A stretch of DNA of 64,000 nt from Xiphydria camelus. Lineage: Eukaryota; Arthropoda; Insecta; Hymenoptera; Xiphydriidae. Positions 54,101-60,100 of this stretch are shown here, piece after piece. Position numbers and translations under genes: made by a program. How positions within the stretch are numbered: position 1 is the stretch's first letter; each line of letters begins with the position of its first letter. The stretch covers positions 630,001 to 694,000 of the forward strand of contig OY783195.1 in NCBI GenBank assembly GCA_963678675.1, given 5' to 3'. The notes below the pieces were generated by a model. It was not told the DNA's origin. It saw only the letters and a list, made by a program, of their open reading frames with translations, and ran no database searches.

Positions 54101-57100
54101 AGCTCGCGGCGATTGCAGTTTTTCAGCGAAACTTTTTCCTCTCCGCGCCACCTTTACCTTACACCCTCAGTCTTTCTTCCATACGAATTTCCTGCTCGGA
54201 ATCGCTGGATCTCACGCGCGATAGGGTAGACCGAGGCGAATCGGATCATATAGATCCATATTTCTTTGATCATGGTGAAAATGAGCATTCCGATCATTCG
54301 TATTACTCCGTTGGAAAGGAACGAAGTAATATCAACAACAGGCATGCTCATTTTCACAGCATTCTAAGAAATGCAGATCGCCCGGTGATTCGATTCGCCT
54401 CGGTTTAACCTGCGCGAATCCGTCTCGCGATTAGTTAAGCATGCGGCACGACGATATGACGATACTGCGCGCATACGTAGCGGTAGCTGCACGTGGCGTT
54501 GGGAGCAGTCGCGGTGGCATGTCTTAATTCAAAATTTGACGTCGGTAGATCGATCTGGTACTGAACTCGGAGCAGGGCGGCGACTTGTCCGATTTCATCA
54601 CGAACGGAGAATGGTACCTCATCGGTAAGTGTGCGCGCCGTACGGCGGAGTCGCTTAGACGATAGAACATTTTCCGACCGAGCGGAAAAGCTCCTCCCTC
54701 TCGTGCAGTACCGAGAGACCTCGTCTCCGATACCGAGCGGTCGTTCCGAGAGGGAGTAGCGCGACTATATCACGAAAGAGATGCTCCGCGCGGAGGTGGA
54801 TTCGTGCGGTACACCCCCGCATAACTCTACGCGTCGTATACCAGAAGAACGCGCTCCATTCGAGGTCGCACGAACGGCACGTCCGGTCGTATAAAACCGG
54901 ACGGATCGCCGCGGACGAGGGTGAATGCGTCGTTTCATCTCGACGACGTTACGCGCGTTGCGATCGCCTCTCGAGCGCGCGGCGGCGTTTACGACGGCGA
55001 TGATGCGGTGAGAAGAGCGATCGTATCCCGGCGAGAAACGCGGGTTGATCGCGCTTCGCGTTGGTCCGCGGCTCGCGTTTCTCCGCGGAATTTTTACGGG
55101 TGGTAGAACGGCCCGTATCGAGAGGACGTGGGGTAGATCGGAGCGAATCGAATCGTAGATCTACAGATTGGACCGGAAATGCCGTTCTAAAAGTAGATTG
55201 AAATAAAAATGGAAAGGAATCGTTAGATCGTGTAAGGCCGGACCACATTTTTTAAAACTTACCACCTGAAAAAGCAGAATCACATTATTCATAGCCGCTA
55301 GTGCCAATCGTATCTAATGATTCCTTCCTATTTTTATTTCAATCCACTTTTAGAGGGCAGCATTTTTGGCCCCGGAGTCTCTGTATTTTCGAAATCGTGG
55401 TGAAAATGAGCATTTCGATTATTCTCATCACTTCGTTAGAGAGAAACGAAGTAATACGAGCAATCGAAAGGCTCATTTTCAACACGATCTAAGAAATACG
55501 GATCTGTAATCCGATTCGCCTCGGTCTACCCTATCGTCACGAACGCGTCGAGCGTGCAGGCAGAACTCTCGCGATCCTCCTCTCTCTTTCAGGAATGCCG
55601 GGCAAGAAGAACGTGATCGTTTACCAGTGCTGCCCCGAGCCTTACGTCGACGTCACCTTCACCATCAAGATCCGCCGGCGGACGCTTTACTACTTCTTCA
55701 ATCTGATCGTGCCGTGCGTACTGATCTCGAGCATGGCGTTGCTAGGGTTCACCCTGCCGCCGGACTCCGGGGAGAAGCTCACTCTAGGTAACGTACATCC
55801 GAGCATGCCTGCAGCGGAGCTCGAGAATGCGCGCTCCGTCCGCGTGTGCACATACGTATCGCGCGCGTACATAACTCCGGCGCATACAGGGGGTGAATAA
55901 TCGCCGCGAGAAGGGGACACCGTCGATCGGGGTGAAGCTGTGCCTTCGAATCGGAGACGTTCGACGGTGGTCGTTCGAACGGTGGCGTTCGCCGCGAATC
56001 GATGGAATCTCCTTCTCGACGAATAATTTTTCTTTCCTAGCGTTATTTGTACCGTCGCCGTACGAACTGTGATACGTAGAATACGATACTATCGCCTCAC
56101 CCGCCCCCCCCCCTATCTTCGCCGACTCTCTGTCCCCCTGTCGTTTCTTTTGTTTTCTCGCTACGACGATTGTAATAACGTTCGAAAGGATAAACAAGCA
56201 ACCGATAACACCGCGTAACGACGCCTCGGCAGCGAGATAAGAGTCTCGGGCGAAACGCCGGCATCGAACGTTCCCGGCGAATTAAATCGCGAGTCAAAAC
56301 GCAGCGAGCACCGTTTCCCCCGTGAAGAGCGTCGAATGCCCCACTTGTCCCTTCGAGCCATTCTCGTGTATTTTCCACCTGTTTCTCCCCCTTCCACATC
56401 TTCTTCTTCTTCTTCTTCTTCTTCTTCTTCTTCTTCCGCTCGCTCGCTTCGAGTAAGCTCTCTCCTGCCTAGCGCAGTTTTCCGCACAGCGGATAGCAAC
56501 AAGATCGCCCGTTTTAATCGCAAGCCGATCGTAAATTTCGCCCCGTCCCGTGGGATTCCCGGTGCGTAAAATTCGCCTCGCGTATACATATGTAGGTACG
56601 CGCGCGAAGACCCTACCTAACCGGCGAGCTCAAACCCCATAGGTACGCCGAGAGAGAGAACGAAGATTATATCTATACGTTTATACGATTCGAGAAATAA
56701 GCGTTCGGTCTGAAGCGATTACCGTTCGATGAAATCCAACAATCGAGAGTCGTTTGCGGGAAAATTCGAGTCGAAGTATTCTTTATCTCGACGCATCGGA
56801 ACGAATTTCCTCGTCATTTAACCCGCGCGAATATTCGCATTCATCCCGCATTGAAAGAAGAAATTGCTTGATCGAAATAAACGTATTTTTTTTTATAATC
56901 GTAAGAGCACATTTATTCGATTAGAATAAATATCGATTGGACATTTATATAAATATTACTGATTTCATTGAATATTATTTCGATCAGATCGGTTTTCATT
57001 CGAATCGAATAAATGTGCTCTCGGGACTATCCGAAAACACGTTTATTTCGATCGAGTAAATTTTTGCCTTTTGGTACGTAAAACTAAGCCGTAGGTATAC

Positions 57101-60100
57101 GGCTGTACGGGAAAATATACCACCCCGCGTCGCGGAACTCCGCGCGTTGCAGAATGCCTTGAAATTTACATCGCGTTCTCGCGGACACAGACGACGCGAA
57201 CCCCGGCGGGAAGAACGTGATTTGAATTCGGATCGGGCCGCAACTCTTTGAGAGAGAGAGAGAAAGACGCGCGAGAGACAAAATCGTAGAGGACGCGCGC
57301 GCGGTCCCATGGATCGCCTCGGAGAGCCCGTTTAATATTTCAGGGGAAAAACAGGGTCGCGCGCGTTCGCGGAAATTCGCGCGATGTCGCGTACGTGACG
57401 TAAAACGCGCCCACGGATCGTATCGCGCGAATTTTCCGACCGACGCGCGAGGAATTTCTCCGAGAATCGCCAAATTGTAGACGGCGGAAAGCGGGGCGCG
57501 GAAAGCGCGGGGGTGAGTTCGAGGCGACGAAAAGCTCGTCGCGATCTCTGGCGATCTTCCAACTCGATTTGCGGAACGATCGTCGCGCTTCTTCCGCGTT
57601 CGACTATTCCGACGGCTGCGAGTTATTTGCGCGAGCGGGGCTGAATTTCATCAAGGGTGGATGGGTATGCGCGCGCGCACGCCTGCCCTCGTAAAGTCGG
57701 GGTTCGCTTTATCTCGCGCTGCACGTGCATATGTACGTACTCTCTCTCGCGCGCATTAGGTATACCTGACGCGGAGGTCGGCGGTACCTACGGAGCGTCG
57801 CGCGAGCGGTGAATGCTCGAGAGCCTGATTTAACGTTAGCATAACAAAGGCTACGAGGTGGCCCGTGGATTGCGTGATTAACATACCTCGCGCACGCTCG
57901 CGGTAGCCCGTGGTTGGCCGATCGATCGTGGCGATGAAATCGTGATTAATTGGTCCTCTCGGAAAGAAATAAATGCGTTTTTTTCTCTTGACGGTAAATT
58001 TGAATTCTCTCTGTGTTTCGCTCTCTCTCTCTCTCTCTCTCTCTCTCAAGAGATACATAAAAGTATGGGCGATTCGCGCGTCGTTCTTTTTTCGATTGGT
58101 ATCAATATCGAAATCGCGTACCAATATGCAAGAAGGAGCGAGCACACGTACCTACGTGACGCCCGCGCAACGTCCGCCTCTAGGAACGCGAGGGAAGGAA
58201 GTGGTTTTCCGTGTCCCCTCTCGGGCCGGAAATTCGCTCCGTTGCACCGACAGGCTTTCTCACACCCGTCGCGAAGACTCTCTCGAGAGAGATGCACACC
58301 GCGGAAAATGCAATCCGTACCCCCCACGCGAGGGGAATTTCGTGGTAGACCGTTCGAATGAAGGCAGTTTCGCTCGAATTTTCCTCGCGAATATACGCGA
58401 CTAGCGGATCCAGCGATCGATTCACAAGTCCGAACGTATATCTCCGCAGGAGTGACCATTCTGCTGTCGCTGACAGTTTTCCTGAACCTCGTGGCGGAAA
58501 GTATGCCGACCACCTCGGACGCTGTCCCTCTGATAGGTACATATACGTCCTCTCTTTTCTCTCTCTCTCTCTCTATCTCTCTTTCTCCATCTATCTACCG
58601 ACTCTCCACCTCCGCGTCCCAGTAAATACGGTAACTCCCTTCGCAACCCTTCCGAGGGCCGAGGACCTCGTCCTAAGGGGTTAAGCGCCACTTTGGACGA
58701 GATATACCAGTCCAAAACCACGCGTCGCACGCGAGAGAGTGGCGACCGTCATCGCGGGGCACGAAGGGTGTGCGAGGACGCTGCGGACATCGCGTCCACC
58801 CTCCCTCTCCAAACGCACCGCTGTATAAACGCGTCCACCAAAGACGAGCGGAATAATTTCGACTCCCCGTTCGCAGCGTCCGCCGATCTCCCGCAAAGAG
58901 TTGCCGATACTTGGAACGCGCGCCGTACCGATCCGCCGCGAAGCCCTTGTCGTCGTACACGCGCAAGGTGATCGACTCGGGCACAGATCGCTGGGTTTCG
59001 CCGACGAAAGAGCGGCGAGCGCGCGGATGCGCTCGATATCTCCCCAATCCCGCTCTTCACCCCGCGTATCTTCTCCCCGACCCTTCCGCCGCAGAAACCG
59101 AGCGAGACGCGCGACGACGAGGGAATTCGCGGGTGGGATTCGCCGCGGGACACGGTGCCCGCGCCTCGAACGTGTTTCGCGCAACGATCCGGTGCGGCCG
59201 ATGATGATCGCGGCGCAGCATCCGCGAGGAGAGAAGATGAATCGGGCGCCCGAGCGCGATAACGTTCGTTCGAAGAGACGAACGTTCCTTAAAAGTAAAC
59301 CGTAATCGAAAATCCGCTAAACTAAAATTTCCTCAGTTTTTATTACACGACGTAATCGCTATCGCCATTATTTACAACGGCCGGCGCGGAGCTGCCCGAC
59401 CGCGGCGCCAGAGGGGAGGAGCTCGATAATCGCTCAGGCGATTTTCATCGGGCCAGACTGCGACGAATGTTCCGAGACTATCCAATCATTTTTGGAAAAT
59501 TACTAAATCGATACGGGTGTGCGTCGTGCCGTCGCCACGCCCGAATGGAAGACGTCGCGTTGGGCAGCGCCGCCGACGCTTTTTTAACTGGTCCCAACGC
59601 CTTATTCCCGCTTTAGTCCGCGTCGATATCGCGCGGATATGATAACGCGGGGGAAGTTTGCACGCAAAGCGACGAGGACGAAGTACCGCGCAAATTTCCC
59701 CCCGCGCATTGGTACCGCGCGGTGCGATTTATCTCGAGTACTGCTACCCCCACCCTGCTATACCTACCGTCGACCCTTTCCACGCGCCGCGGGAAGCAAA
59801 TCGAAGCGAGCGCGTTAACGTCGCGAGAGACGTTCTTCGATGACGACAATGACGACGACGACGGCGACTCCCTCGCTCGATTGTTTTACGTCACAACGGC
59901 CTCTCGATCGGTTCAACCCGTCCAAGTTCTTTACAAGCAGCTGCCGCGCGTCGAGGTCCTCGCCTCGCGAACGCGTTCAATCGGTCGATCGCGTCCGCGC
60001 GAAAGTACATTGAGAAATATAATTAGGTTAAAATAACAAAACGCGTCTAGCTGAACGTGTTTAGTTATTATAACCAAGATACTGGTCAATTGAATTAAAT

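Larger units (their letters stand above)
48748..54548 (+). other. nAChRalpha6: nAChRalpha6 intron 5 (5.8 kb)
   Basis: CpG-rich unique DNA to about 52750, then AT-rich sequence with family B copy 2 (52928-53157), unique DNA, and family D copy 2 (54222-54410). Long open frames on the minus strand near 49165-49905 are arginine/serine-rich and unsupported. Confidence 0.75.
54625..55592 (+). other. nAChRalpha6: nAChRalpha6 intron 6 (968 bp)
   Basis: The first ~500 bp are CpG-rich unique DNA. The rest is almost entirely the interrupted family D element (55130-55533), which ends 59 bp before exon 7. Confidence 0.8.
55788..58449 (+). other. nAChRalpha6: nAChRalpha6 intron before exon 8 version 1 (2.7 kb)
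   Basis: CpG-rich unique DNA with a (TTC)n run, a family I element (56858-57066) and a (CT)n run (58018-58047). No further exon 8 version was found by eye. Confidence 0.75.
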
